Both the position numbers and the translations under genes were made by a program. From contig QOAO01000008.1 of NCBI GenBank assembly GCA_003978105.1, positions 1 to 53,379 of the forward strand: DNA of 53,379 nucleotides. Direction: 5' to 3'. Source of the stretch: Thermovibrio sp. GTDB taxonomy: Bacteria; Aquificota; Desulfurobacteriia; Desulfurobacteriales; Desulfurobacteriaceae. Below are positions 24,344-32,687 of this stretch, in pieces; within the stretch, counting starts at the first letter, position 1; the number at the start of each line of letters is the position of its first letter. Under the pieces are notes generated by a model, which did not search any database, was not told the origin of the DNA, and worked only from the letters and a program-made list of their open reading frames with translations.

Positions 24344-25858
24344 CTAAAACTCCGGGTCTAAAATGCTATCAAGAACAGAGTTTACTTTACCTTTCCTCTC
24401 CCTGTACTTTTTCCACTCCTCAACGGCATTTATGTCGTTTCCTCCCCTCTTTGCCCTTGCCAATCTTATCTTCACAAGTGCGGGAACTGAAATCATCTGT
24501 CCCATGAGGAGAGCCTCTCCAACGTTTAGAGAGGGAAGCTGGTTGACGAGGTCGGCACTTAGGGACTCTGAAGCCTGCTGAACGTGTCTCTGGTCTCCCG
24601 GTTCCACAAGCCTTAAGATTATCATATTATTCGCCTGAGAGAGTGCGTTTGAATCCAAGGCTTTCGGTCTTTGAGTAACCAAGCACAGACCAAGGCCAAA
24701 CTTCCTCCCTTCCCTCGCAATTCTTGAAATCCAGTACCTTGAGCGGGTGTTTATCGTTGATGAAGCAAGTATGTGAGCCTCCTCAAGAACCATAAAGAGG
24801 GGAAACTCCAATCCTCTTCCTTCCCTTATGAACCTCTTTCTTGCATCAAGGACGTTTCTCAAAACGTGGCTTACAACAATGTCTGCAATCTTCTCATCAA
24901 CGTGGGAAAGGTCTATCACGTTTAACCTTCCAAATTCTATCTGTTCTACTATCGGTGACTGGTTGAGGGCAAAGAGTTCCCCGTAGGCCTCCTTCATATC
25001 CTCAACCTTGTTAAGGACCCCGGTTATTGATTTTCTATCATCTTTATAGTTTTCGTCATTACCCCATTCCGTTAGTTTTCCCTCCAGGTAACCCCAGAAT
25101 TCCTCAGATTGAATAGTTCCATCTGAAATTGCTTCCATCGTTTCCTTAAAAGCTCTCCTTAAGTACCTGTCCTGTATGTAAGCACTGTCGTCGACGTTTG
25201 CAAAGAGCCTAAACTCGTGATAGCTCAGCTTAACAGGGTTGAGAAAAAGGTCAATTCTTTTGACAACGGGAGCTCCGTTCTTCTCCATTTCAAAGTTTAC
25301 ATACTCTCCGTGCATATCAAAAACGAGGACAGTTCCATCCTTCTCCAAGAGTCCTTCAAGAACTACCGAGACAGTGTTTGACTTTCCCCCTCCTGTTATT
25401 GCAAGAACTGCAAGGTGTCTTGTAACTATGCTGTTGACATCTATATAAACTGAAACTTCAGGCCTTGTTAATAGGTTCCCCACTTCTATCTTGCTCTCTC
25501 CCTCCTCTCCAAAGACCTTCTTAAGTGTCTCGCTACTTGCTTCGTAGATAACCGTTCCGGGCTCAGGTGGAATCCTTGGAATAAACATCCTCCTATCTGG
25601 GTCCCCAAGTATTGATACCTTTCCGTAAAAAATTGAATTCCCCTTTGAGAACTTTCTGACCTTTTCAACATCCTCAGGGTCTAACTCACTTGTCAAAGAG
25701 CGATTGAGCCTCTTAATCTCCTTAACAAAACCTAAAACGTTGTAGCCATCGTAACTAAGTTCAACGTAGTCTCCTAAAGCTACCTTACTACCACTTATAA
25801 ATTCAGCTTCCGAAGTTGTAATCTCCCCTATACAAACGCCTATCGTTTTTCTTCCCAT
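24344..25858 (-). CDS. herA: HerA-type ATPase/DNA translocase with HAS-barrel domain
   Basis: About 504 aa from the ATG at 25858, which has GGAGG five bases upstream. An in-frame ATG at 25870 overlaps that ribosome site and is less likely. The N-terminal HAS barrel (CIGEITTSEAEFISGSKVALGDYVELSY) is followed by Walker A ITGGGKSNTVSVVLE (~158), Walker B LFMVLEEAHIL (~350) and the SRIAREGRKFGLGLCLVTQRP segment. HerA is the archaeal end-resection translocase that works with NurA nuclease. No NurA is here, but an NYN nuclease-like gene lies in the same operon. Archaeal-like; transfer is plausible. Confidence 0.88.
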   Translation of the reverse strand: MGRKTIGVCIGEITTSEAEFISGSKVALGDYVELSYDGYNVLGFVKEIKRLNRSLTSELDPEDVEKVRKFSKGNSIFYGKVSILGDPDRRMFIPRIPPEPGTVIYEASSETLKKVFGEEGESKIEVGNLLTRPEVSVYIDVNSIVTRHLAVLAITGGGKSNTVSVVLEGLLEKDGTVLVFDMHGEYVNFEMEKNGAPVVKRIDLFLNPVKLSYHEFRLFANVDDSAYIQDRYLRRAFKETMEAISDGTIQSEEFWGYLEGKLTEWGNDENYKDDRKSITGVLNKVEDMKEAYGELFALNQSPIVEQIEFGRLNVIDLSHVDEKIADIVVSHVLRNVLDARKRFIREGRGLEFPLFMVLEEAHILASSTINTRSRYWISRIAREGRKFGLGLCLVTQRPKALDSNALSQANNMIILRLVEPGDQRHVQQASESLSADLVNQLPSLNVGEALLMGQMISVPALVKIRLARAKRGGNDINAVEEWKKYRERKGKVNSVLDSILDPEF

Positions 25859-25920
25859 ACTTTCCTCCATCAGTATTCAGAAGTTAAATTATAGAGAGAA
25901 AGTGAAAAGGGGAGGAAAGA

Positions 25921-26235
25921 ATGTCCGTCTTGGTCGAATTTGCAATGTTTCCTACAGATAAGGGTGAAAGTGTAAGCTTCTACGTTTCAAGAATAATTAA
26001 AATGATAGACGAGAGCGGCGTTCCTTACAGATTAACCCCTATGGGAACTGTTTTTGAAACAGGAACTATGGATGAAGCCCTTTTCATAATTAAGAAAGCT
26101 TACGAGCTTTTGGAACCCGACTGTAATAGAGTATATTCCGTTGTAAAGTTTGATATAAGGAAAGGAAGGTCAAACAGGCTGGAGCAAAAGATAAGGTCAG
26201 TTGAGAGGAAATTAGGGAAAGAGGTAAAAAAGTAG
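25921..26235 (+). CDS. MTH1187-family thiamine-binding protein
   Basis: 104 aa. SVLVEFAMFPTDKGESVSFYVSRIIKMIDESGVPYRLTPMGTVFE is the hallmark of the MTH1187/YkoF-like (DUF77) ferredoxin-fold family; members bind thiamine. Start ATG with GGGGAGGAAAG. It is divergent from herA and lies 20 bp ahead of the RNase P RNA gene. Confidence 0.88.
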   Translation: MSVLVEFAMFPTDKGESVSFYVSRIIKMIDESGVPYRLTPMGTVFETGTMDEALFIIKKAYELLEPDCNRVYSVVKFDIRKGRSNRLEQKIRSVERKLGKEVKK

Positions 26236-26243
26236 AAAATGCC

Positions 26244-26249
26244 TATATT
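26244..26249 (+). promoter_or_regulatory. Possible -10 element of rnpB
   Basis: TATATT, 7 bp before the start of helix P1, with TG two bases upstream; no clear -35. Consistent with independent transcription of the RNA. Confidence 0.35.
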
Positions 26250-26255
26250 TATAGT

Positions 26256-26582
26256 GGGAGCAGGACGGGGAGTCGCTCAAAGGGATTCACCCTTTGAGAG
26301 GAAAGTCCGGGCTCCACAGGGCAGGGAGCCGGCGTTGAGCCGGGCAGGGGCGACCCTGCGGAAGGGCCACAGAAAAAAGACCGCCACCTAAAAGGTGGTA
26401 AGGGTGAAAAGGTGGTGTAAGGGACCACCGCTCTTCTCCGTAAGGAGGAGAGGCACGGTAACCCCCTCCCGGAGCAAGGCTAAATAGGCCGGCGCTTGAG
26501 GGTGGCCCGCCCGATGCCGGTGGGTAAGCTGCACAGATAAATGACTCCCTTAAAAACAGAACCCGGCTTACGGCCTGCTCCC
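26256..26582 (+). ncRNA. rnpB: RNase P RNA (class A)
   Basis: Conserved core blocks are visible: GAGGAAAGTCCGGGCTCC near the 5' end (P4/CR-I side), AGGGTGAAAAGGTGG, the 3' ACAGAACCCGGCTTAC (CR-V) and closing helix P1 formed by GGGAGCAGG (26256-26264) with CCTGCTCCC (26574-26582). It is the catalytic RNA that removes 5' leaders from pre-tRNA. Its presence matters taxonomically, since Aquifex itself lacks a recognisable rnpB. Ends are set from helix P1 and are approximate. Confidence 0.95.
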
Positions 26583-26584
26583 AA

Positions 26585-26986
26585 TTACTCCGGAACTACC
26601 TTCACAAAAACTCTTCTCGTCCTGGGACCGTCAAATTCACAGAAGTAGATTCCCTGCCAAGTTCCAAGGAGGAGCCTTCCCTCCTGAATGATTACTGTCT
26701 GGCTGCACCCTATAAGGGAGGACTTTATGTGGGCCGCAGAGTTCCCTTCAGCATGCTCGTAAAATGGTTCTCTCCAGGGAATTAGCTTATCCAAAGTTTT
26801 AATGATATCCTTTCTTACTGTTGGGTCTGCATTTTCGTTAATTGTAACTCCTGCAGTAGTATGGGGAACGTAAATAACACAAATTCCCTTCTTTACTCCA
26901 GACTGAAGGACAATTGATTCCACCTGTCTTGTAATGTCTATAAACTGGTCTCTTCCTGTAGTTTTTAATGTTATTTCGTAGACCAT
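26585..26986 (-). CDS. YjbQ (UPF0047) family protein, secondary thiamine-phosphate synthase type
   Basis: 133 aa. The family pattern is complete: CVIYVPHTTAGVTINENADPTVRKDI (~40-65), HAEGNSAAHIKSSLIGCSQTV (~85-105), GTWQGIYFCEFDGPRTRRV at the end. YjbQ proteins are small beta-barrel proteins; E. coli YjbQ has weak thiamine-phosphate synthase activity, true function unsettled. It converges on rnpB and lies close to the thiamine-binding-protein gene. Confidence 0.92.
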   Translation of the reverse strand: MVYEITLKTTGRDQFIDITRQVESIVLQSGVKKGICVIYVPHTTAGVTINENADPTVRKDIIKTLDKLIPWREPFYEHAEGNSAAHIKSSLIGCSQTVIIQEGRLLLGTWQGIYFCEFDGPRTRRVFVKVVPE

Positions 26987-27021
26987 CAGATTCTCCTCTC
27001 TTTAATTTTAAGTTTATTATA

Positions 27022-27873
27022 TTAGAGTTCCCTTCCAAACGTGTAGTTGTCTATAAGCCTCGTACTTCCTACAAAGACAGCAAGAGCTATTACATCTCCT
27101 TCCTTCACTTTACATACAGGTTTCAAGCTCTCCGGGGAAACGATTTCTACATAGTCAATTTTTGTCTTAGGGTGTGAAAGGATAAAGTCTCTAACTTTTT
27201 CCTTTATTACTTTAGGATTCCTCTCCCCATTTTCAAAGAGCTCCTTTGCAAGTTTCAATCCTCTGTAGAGGGAGAGTGCCGATTCCCTCTCCTCCTCTGA
27301 GAGGTACACATTTCTCGAACTCATAGCAAGACCATCCTTTTCCCTAACAATTTGGCATCCTACTATTTCAACAGGAATGTTCAAATCCCTAACAAGCCTT
27401 TTTATAACCTGAAGTTGCTGAAAGTCCTTTTCTCCAAAGTAAGCTCTCGTTGGCCGAACAATGTTTAAAAGCTTCGTTACAACTGTTGCAACACCCCTAA
27501 AGTGGCCGGGGCGGCTCCTTCCACACAAACCCTCAGTTAAGCTTCCTACTTCAACAAATGTTGAGAAACCCTCAGGGTACATTTCATCAGCGGAAGGGTT
27601 AAAGAGAAAATCAACTCCCTCCTTCCTACAAAGCTCTGCATCCCTCTCTAAATTCCTTGGATACCTCTCAAAGTCCTCGTTCGGGCCAAATTGAGTAGGG
27701 TTAACAAACACACTGACGATTACAATGTCATTTTCCCTCTTTGCCCTTCTTATAAGACTTAAGTGGCCCTCATGAAGGTAACCCATTGTAGGAACAAAGC
27801 CAACCTTCTTTCCGATTTTAAGGAGGTTAGTTCCTATCCCCTGCATCTCCTTTACTTTCCTTACTATTCTCAT
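27022..27873 (-). CDS. panC: Pantothenate synthetase
   Basis: 283 aa, full length. [22 protein letters not shown] (HIGH-like motif, ~24-45), [43 protein letters not shown] and [15 protein letters not shown] are all PanC signatures. It joins pantoate and beta-alanine in an ATP-dependent step toward CoA. Start ATG at 27873 with GGGAGAGG; it lies 47 bp inside the end of the yihY gene. Confidence 0.96.
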   Translation of the reverse strand: MRIVRKVKEMQGIGTNLLKIGKKVGFVPTMGYLHEGHLSLIRRAKRENDIVIVSVFVNPTQFGPNEDFERYPRNLERDAELCRKEGVDFLFNPSADEMYPEGFSTFVEVGSLTEGLCGRSRPGHFRGVATVVTKLLNIVRPTRAYFGEKDFQQLQVIKRLVRDLNIPVEIVGCQIVREKDGLAMSSRNVYLSEEERESALSLYRGLKLAKELFENGERNPKVIKEKVRDFILSHPKTKIDYVEIVSPESLKPVCKVKEGDVIALAVFVGSTRLIDNYTFGREL

Positions 27874-28678
27874 TAACCTCTCCCTCTGCGATTACCTTTC
27901 CTTTGACAATTCCTACACCTAAGAGTATAACGGTTGCAGAGTAGTATATCCAAAGGAGAAAAATTATCACCGCAGCAAAGGAGCTGTAGAGAATACTCAC
28001 CTTTGAGACGTTAACTATGAACCAAACGAAAAACCTCTCAAAAAGTGCAAGGAGGAAAAAAACAATTAGTGAGATTCTAACCATAAATAAAATGGGAAGG
28101 GATATAGGCAGGAGGAAGTAGTATATGGACAGTAGAATGATAAATAGAAGTAACGGTGCTACAAGTGAGGATAAAAAGGAAAGGGCTGGAAACTGAGGAA
28201 GCAGAAAGGCAAGTAGATAGTGGGCTACGTAGAATATGAACATAAGAGCCCAGAGCAGAAGTATTACGAGAACTATAACTAAGTGCCTGTAAATAAAACC
28301 GGCAGGGTTATCTACTCTTAAAATCTCACAGAATGACCTTTCAATAGAAAGAAATATTCCTCTTGAAAACCAGAGCATTACAAGAGCCGCCGTTCCACTT
28401 ATTATTCCTGAACTGTTAATTACCTGGTTTATCTGGTTGATTATCGGCTTTAGAGGGGAGTTCAAGAACTCCTTTGGCATGAACTCCTGAAAGTTTGTAT
28501 GGAAAATGACCATTCCTAAGAAGAAGAGAAATATAAAAAGGGGAATTATTGACATTAAGGTATAGTAAGCTATCGAGGCAGCATAAAACATGTAGTCCGA
28601 CTCAAACAGGTCACAGACGGCGAAAATTAGATAGGAAATAAAGGAGTCCTTTCTAAGGAATTTCCTACATATCATCAT
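27827..28678 (-). CDS. YihY/BrkB family inner-membrane protein
   Basis: 283 aa with six or so hydrophobic segments. [25 protein letters not shown] (~29-53) is the family's opening motif (AaaiAYyallSlfPLll), and [26 protein letters not shown] the closing one. The family was once called RNase BN by mistake; the function is unknown, probably an envelope transporter. It ends in a short charged tail overlapping panC. Confidence 0.87.
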   Translation of the reverse strand: MMICRKFLRKDSFISYLIFAVCDLFESDYMFYAASIAYYTLMSIIPLFIFLFFLGMVIFHTNFQEFMPKEFLNSPLKPIINQINQVINSSGIISGTAALVMLWFSRGIFLSIERSFCEILRVDNPAGFIYRHLVIVLVILLLWALMFIFYVAHYLLAFLLPQFPALSFLSSLVAPLLLFIILLSIYYFLLPISLPILFMVRISLIVFFLLALFERFFVWFIVNVSKVSILYSSFAAVIIFLLWIYYSATVILLGVGIVKGKVIAEGEVNENSKESKGDAGDRN

Positions 28679-28718
28679 TTAGAACTCTATTCTTAAAGTT
28701 TCTTAAACTCCATTATCT

Positions 28719-29783
28719 TTACACTCCTTCCTTTATCAGTACAAAGTCGTCCCTGTGGATGCAGACCTTTTTCTTCTCAATCTCGCTACTGCTGCACCTT
28801 GAAATTCCCTTTCCTATCAACTCTCCCTTTTCTGAATAGACCTCTACAGCATCTCCCTTTCTAAATTCGCCCTCCCAGTGTTTAATCCCCTTTGAAAGTA
28901 AACTCTTTCCAAAGTTTACAATAGCCTCTTCTGCTCCCCTATCTACAAAAATTTTTCCCTTTGGCTCCATCAAATAGAGAATTCTGTATCCCTTTGCCCT
29001 TAAAACTTTCTTCGGCAGGAATAGGGTTCCCAATCTCTCTCCATCTACAATTCTCAGAAGAACGTTATTTTCGTTTCCTCCTGCAACAATAACGGGAATT
29101 CCCTTTTTTGCAGCCTTTAATGCAGCTTCAACCTTTGTTCCCATACCTCCAGTGCCGAAGGAGGTTTTACAGGAAAAGTCGCATACCCTAAAGAGCTCCT
29201 TCTCATCCTCAACAACGGGAATCAGCCTTGCATCGGGATTTTTAAGAGGGTCTTTATCGTATATACCCTTTGCCGTTGTTAGCATAATGAGGAGTTCAGC
29301 TTCGACAACAACTGAAACGTGGGCAGATAGATTGTCGTTGTCGCCAATCTGAATCTCCTCCGTTGAAACTGTATCGTTTTCATTAACAACGGGGACGACT
29401 CCAAACTTCAGGAGGGATTCAAAGGTATTCTTTGCATTTAAAAATCTCTCCTTTGACCTTAAATCCTCTGCAGTCAGGAGAACCTGAGCAACTTCGACAC
29501 CAAACTCCTTAAAGGCACTCCTGTACTCTGCAAGGAGATATGGTTGGCCAATTGCAGAGAGAGCCTGTTTTTCGGCAAGTGAAAAGGGCTTCCTGTTCAA
29601 ATCTAAGGCCTTTATACCTGCAAGGACTGCCCCAGAACTCACCAGAATAACTTCTCTCCCTGCCTCCTTTAACTTGGCAATTTGAGAGGCTACGTTAAGA
29701 ATAAACTCCCTATTAAGTCCAGTTTCACCAGCTAAAAGTTGGGAACCTAACTTAACTACTATTCTCCTTGCTCTCCTGAACAT
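28719..29783 (-). CDS. proB: Glutamate 5-kinase
   Basis: 354 aa from the ATG at 29783, which sits 8 bp after AAAGGAG; a TTG two codons upstream is possible but too close to that site. [47 protein letters not shown] and a C-terminal PUA domain ([33 protein letters not shown]) give the full ProB layout. First step of proline synthesis. It overlaps obg by ~30 bp; proA is not adjacent. Confidence 0.95.
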   Translation of the reverse strand: MFRRARRIVVKLGSQLLAGETGLNREFILNVASQIAKLKEAGREVILVSSGAVLAGIKALDLNRKPFSLAEKQALSAIGQPYLLAEYRSAFKEFGVEVAQVLLTAEDLRSKERFLNAKNTFESLLKFGVVPVVNENDTVSTEEIQIGDNDNLSAHVSVVVEAELLIMLTTAKGIYDKDPLKNPDARLIPVVEDEKELFRVCDFSCKTSFGTGGMGTKVEAALKAAKKGIPVIVAGGNENNVLLRIVDGERLGTLFLPKKVLRAKGYRILYLMEPKGKIFVDRGAEEAIVNFGKSLLSKGIKHWEGEFRKGDAVEVYSEKGELIGKGISRCSSSEIEKKKVCIHRDDFVLIKEGV

Positions 29784-30783
29784 TCTCAAGCTCCTTTAAT
29801 TTCTGGAAAACAAAGCTCATAAGCTCGTCCATCCCCTCTCCGGTTACAGCAGAAACTGCAAAGAAAGGATAACCTTTTTTGGAGAAGTACTCCTTGAGCC
29901 TGTTTAGAACGGAGCGGTCTGAAAGCGCATCGATTTTTGTTCCAACAACGATCTGAGGTTTCTTTGAAAGCTCCGGGGAGTAGAGCTCCAACTCCCTATT
30001 TATGGCCTCAAAAGCCTCCTCAGGAGACCTTGTCTGGTCCGTTAAGTCTATGAGGTGGAGTAACAGTTTTGTTCTTTCAATGTGCTTTAAAAATTCATGA
30101 CCTAAACCTTTTCCCCTGTGAGCTCCCTCTATAAGCCCTGGAATGTCCGCAACTACAAAGGAATGGTCTCCCACCCTCGTAACTCCCAAAATTGGTCTCA
30201 ACGTTGTAAACGGATAGTCCGCAATTTCCGGTTTTGCTGCAGAAATTTTAGAGAGGAAGGTTGACTTTCCAGCATTTGGAAAACCTATCAGACCAACATC
30301 TGCAAGGAGTTTGAGTTCAAGTTCTATCCATCTCTCCTCTCCAGGCTCACCTGGCTCTGCAAAGTCGGGAGCTCTCCTTGTAGGTGTTGCAAAGGCTGCA
30401 TTTCCCCTTCCTCCTCTTCCTCCCTTGGCAACTATCAACCTCTGTCCGTGTTCAGTCAGGTCTCCAATCACCTCTCCGGTCTCTGCATTCCTTACAACTG
30501 TTCCTACGGGAACCTTAATTATTAGGTCCTCTCCGCTCTTCCCACTTCTTTTGTTTCCCTCTCCGTGTCTTCCCCTTTCAGCCCTGTAGTGCCTCCTATA
30601 CTTAAAGTCAAGAAGTGTGTGAACGTTTCTATCGGCAACTAAAACAACATCTCCTCCCTTACCGCCACTGCCTCCAGATGGACCACCCTTAGGAACAAAC
30701 TTCTCCCTTCTAAATGCAACACAGCCGTTGCCTCCGTGTCCTCCCTTGACAAATATTTTAGCTCTATCGATAAACTTCGCCAT
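29752..30783 (-). CDS. obg: GTPase Obg/CgtA
   Basis: 343 aa. The glycine-rich Obg domain ([36 protein letters not shown]) is followed by a G domain with [12 protein letters not shown] (G1), [10 protein letters not shown] (G3) and GTKID (G4). Essential GTPase in late 50S ribosome assembly. The variable C-terminal domain is absent, a common short form. The obg-proB order occurs widely in bacteria. Confidence 0.96.
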   Translation of the reverse strand: MAKFIDRAKIFVKGGHGGNGCVAFRREKFVPKGGPSGGSGGKGGDVVLVADRNVHTLLDFKYRRHYRAERGRHGEGNKRSGKSGEDLIIKVPVGTVVRNAETGEVIGDLTEHGQRLIVAKGGRGGRGNAAFATPTRRAPDFAEPGEPGEERWIELELKLLADVGLIGFPNAGKSTFLSKISAAKPEIADYPFTTLRPILGVTRVGDHSFVVADIPGLIEGAHRGKGLGHEFLKHIERTKLLLHLIDLTDQTRSPEEAFEAINRELELYSPELSKKPQIVVGTKIDALSDRSVLNRLKEYFSKKGYPFFAVSAVTGEGMDELMSFVFQKLKELENVQESKENSS

Positions 30784-30850
30784 TTTTCCTCCCGATTGGA
30801 TTACAAGACTAATGTAGTTTTTTTAAAAAATAAATTCAATGGAGGTTAGA

Positions 30851-31345
30851 ATGAAAAGGATATTAACGTTAATAATTTCTATCCTCCTACTGATTTTTCC
30901 AGTTACCCTCTACAGCTGTTTTTCAGGTGGAGAAAAGGTAAAAAGGGAGACCCTAACCGAGCTTAACTACAGGGGATTGGAGTTCTATGAAACAGTTGGA
31001 GGACATACGATAAGAAGACACGTCGGGAAGAACTACAAGTGGCTTATAGAAAGACTTGAAAGTGAGCCAAGATTAAGGAGTGCAAGCTCTTTTTACGATT
31101 TAAGAACTGCAGAAGAGGTTGTTAGGAAGGCTATTTCAGAAAACAGAAATAGAATTAAGGAATGGCTTTTAAACAGCAGAGCTCCCAATAAATTAGTTCT
31201 AATTTACAGGGGAGAAAGACCGATAGGAATAAAAGTAGTAAGGGGAAGGGGTTATTACACTGAGAGAGTGTGTAAGAGTGCAAGAATAGTCTTGAAAAAG
31301 GACAAAAGGTTTGGTTTCATTGTTCTAACTGCATATCCAACATAA
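30851..31345 (+). CDS. Lipoprotein carrying an RNase A-like (CdiA-CT type) toxin domain
   Basis: 164 aa from the ATG at 30851, placed 5 bp after GGAGG (an ATG at 30839 overlaps that site). A hydrophobic signal ends in LYSC, a relaxed lipobox, so the mature protein probably begins at that Cys. The rest matches the bacterial RNase A-like toxin domain: GGHTIRRHVGKNYKWLIERL, SASSFYDLRTAEEVVRKAI, GIKVVRGRGYY, closing FIVLTAYPT. Counting from the upstream ATG, His61, Arg72, Thr164 and Tyr166 match the spacing of the His/Arg/Thr/Tyr active site I recall for the Y. kristensenii CDI toxin. The gene is freestanding: no CdiA filament, TPS domain, Rhs core or VENN motif. Likely a cell-surface or secreted RNase effector. 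Confidence 0.8.
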   Translation: MKRILTLIISILLLIFPVTLYSCFSGGEKVKRETLTELNYRGLEFYETVGGHTIRRHVGKNYKWLIERLESEPRLRSASSFYDLRTAEEVVRKAISENRNRIKEWLLNSRAPNKLVLIYRGERPIGIKVVRGRGYYTERVCKSARIVLKKDKRFGFIVLTAYPT

Positions 31346-31672
31346 ATGGAGGAGGAAGTGAACTACGAGAAGGAAAAGCTCTTTGAGGAGAAGTATCCCT
31401 TTTTCTACTCCCTCCTTACATCGTTTTCGTACGGAGTTGAGGAGGGAAAGTCCGACTGGGACATAGTCAGGGAGGAATTGGTGGACTGTGAAACTGCGAA
31501 AAAGCTCCTTTCAGAAATTGACCAGTTTCTAAGGAATAACCCGGCAGACTTTGAACACGTAGTTGGGGATGTTGCAAATTACTACTTCGACGATACAAAC
31601 GATTTTTTGAGGTGGATTGAACAGATAAAGAAGTACGTAACTTCAATAAAGAGGAATCTCTGTGGAGAATAG
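31346..31672 (+). CDS. CdiI-like immunity protein for the RNase A-like toxin
   Basis: 108 aa, acidic, no signal peptide, so cytosolic. YPFFYSLLTSFSYGVEEGKSDWDIV, then AKKLLSEIDQFLRNNPADFEHVV and YYFDDTNDFLRWIEQIKKYV follow the order of the contact-dependent-inhibition immunity family (a YPxxYxxL...F, DWD, LLxEIdxFL and WLxxI pattern). The ATG follows the toxin stop with no gap (TAAATG). An in-frame GTG at 31358 behind GGAGGAGG is an alternative start. The close coupling and family match support a toxin-immunity pair. It overlaps the next gene by 11 bp. Confidence 0.75.
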   Translation: MEEEVNYEKEKLFEEKYPFFYSLLTSFSYGVEEGKSDWDIVREELVDCETAKKLLSEIDQFLRNNPADFEHVVGDVANYYFDDTNDFLRWIEQIKKYVTSIKRNLCGE

Positions 31673-32405
31673 GGTAGATTTATCAACCTTTCTAAATGAA
31701 AGGTGTAAGTTCTATCAACTGAAGGACGGTTTTAGATTTGGAACGGATACGTTTCTGCTTGCCGATTTTGTAAGGATAAAGGGAAGGGAAAAACTGATAG
31801 ACCTTGGAACGGGCTGCGGTGTTATTCCGATTCTCCTCCTTCTAAAGTACGGTGAAATATCTGCAGTGGGAATTGACGTTGCAGAGGAGAACGTTGAATT
31901 GGCAAGGAAGAATGCAGAGATAAACAACGTTGAAGAGAGGTTTCAGGTTTTGAAACTTAACGTTAAGGAAGTGAGTAAGGTTTTCAAACCTCACTCCTTT
32001 GACATTGTTGTAACAAATCCCCCCTTCATTGAGGTTGGGAAAGGTTCCATTTCAAAGGGAAGCTTGAGGGCTCTGGCAAGACAGGAGATTGAGGCAAAGC
32101 TTGAAGACTTTATAAAAGCAGCAAGCTTCTTACTGAGAAATAAAGGTAGATTCTACCTCCTCCTCCCTGTTCACAGGTTTACAGATGCAATCTTTTTCAT
32201 GAAGGAAAATAGGATAGAACCTAAAAGACTAAGGTTTCTGTATCCCTGCTTCGGGAGGGAAGCAAACCTGTTCTTGGTTGAAGGGATAAAGGGAGGAGGT
32301 AAAGGAGTAACTGTAGAACCTCCCCTCGTTATCTACTCAGACTGTAAGAGGAGAGAGTATACTGACGAAGTAGAGAAAAAGTACAGGGAATTTCTCAATG
32401 GATAG
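31662..32405 (+). CDS. tRNA1(Val) (adenine-N6)-methyltransferase-like protein (TrmN6/YfiC family)
   Basis: 247 aa, GTG start. CKFYQLKDGFRFGTDTFLLADFV at the N-terminus, SAM motif I as LIDLGTGCGVIPILLLLKY, and the adenine-N6 catalytic motif NPPF (VVTNPPFIEVGKGS, ~118-131) define the TrmN6/YfiC group, which methylates A37 of tRNA(Val) in E. coli. Its stop overlaps the start of the broken gene that follows. Confidence 0.88.
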   Translation: MENRVDLSTFLNERCKFYQLKDGFRFGTDTFLLADFVRIKGREKLIDLGTGCGVIPILLLLKYGEISAVGIDVAEENVELARKNAEINNVEERFQVLKLNVKEVSKVFKPHSFDIVVTNPPFIEVGKGSISKGSLRALARQEIEAKLEDFIKAASFLLRNKGRFYLLLPVHRFTDAIFFMKENRIEPKRLRFLYPCFGREANLFLVEGIKGGGKGVTVEPPLVIYSDCKRREYTDEVEKKYREFLNG

Positions 32406-32442
32406 GAAAAAACCCTCACTCTTTGAGCTTTCAATTGCCTAC

Positions 32443-32675
32443 GTGACCTCCTCCCCTCACTAAAGTGAGGGGCTTCCCGCTTCACAGGGCGCCATCGCAC
32501 CCTCCACGGGCATAAGTTCGGGGCGGTCCACCCCTACCGCTCGTAAGGTGAGCGACCCCGCTACCAGTCCCCTCCCCGCACCTACCCATAGAGTTAGGTC
32601 AGGTAGGTGGGCCGTCTACTGGTAGCATCCCGGCCAATTCACTTGTTCAAAGATCTAAGGCTTGGTTATCGCCGT
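32443..32675 (-). ncRNA. Candidate omega RNA (TnpB guide RNA scaffold)
   Basis: GC-rich and highly structured against an AT-rich background. Nested stems: 32560-32568 with 32618-32626 (GCTACCAGT/ACTGGTAGC), inside it 32579-32586 with 32602-32609 (CACCTACC/GGTAGGTG), and the 3' hairpin 32453-32460 with 32465-32472. In TnpB systems the guide is the sequence just after the right end; here that would be GTAGGCAATTGAAAGCTCAA (minus strand, from 32442), i.e. the interrupted gene. The 5' end is assumed ~7 bases after the TATAAT. Confidence 0.6.
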
Positions 32676-32681
32676 GACAGA

Positions 32682-32687
32682 ATTATA
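32682..32687 (-). promoter_or_regulatory. Possible -10 box of the omega RNA
   Basis: TATAAT on the minus strand between the left-end hairpin and the structured region; no good -35. Would allow the RNA to be made without a tnpB gene. Confidence 0.4.

Noticed and set aside
31346..31672. Immunity gene as an unrelated hypothetical protein
   Set aside because: Rejected because of immediate adjacency to the toxin, acidic cytosolic character and the ordered match to the CDI immunity pattern.
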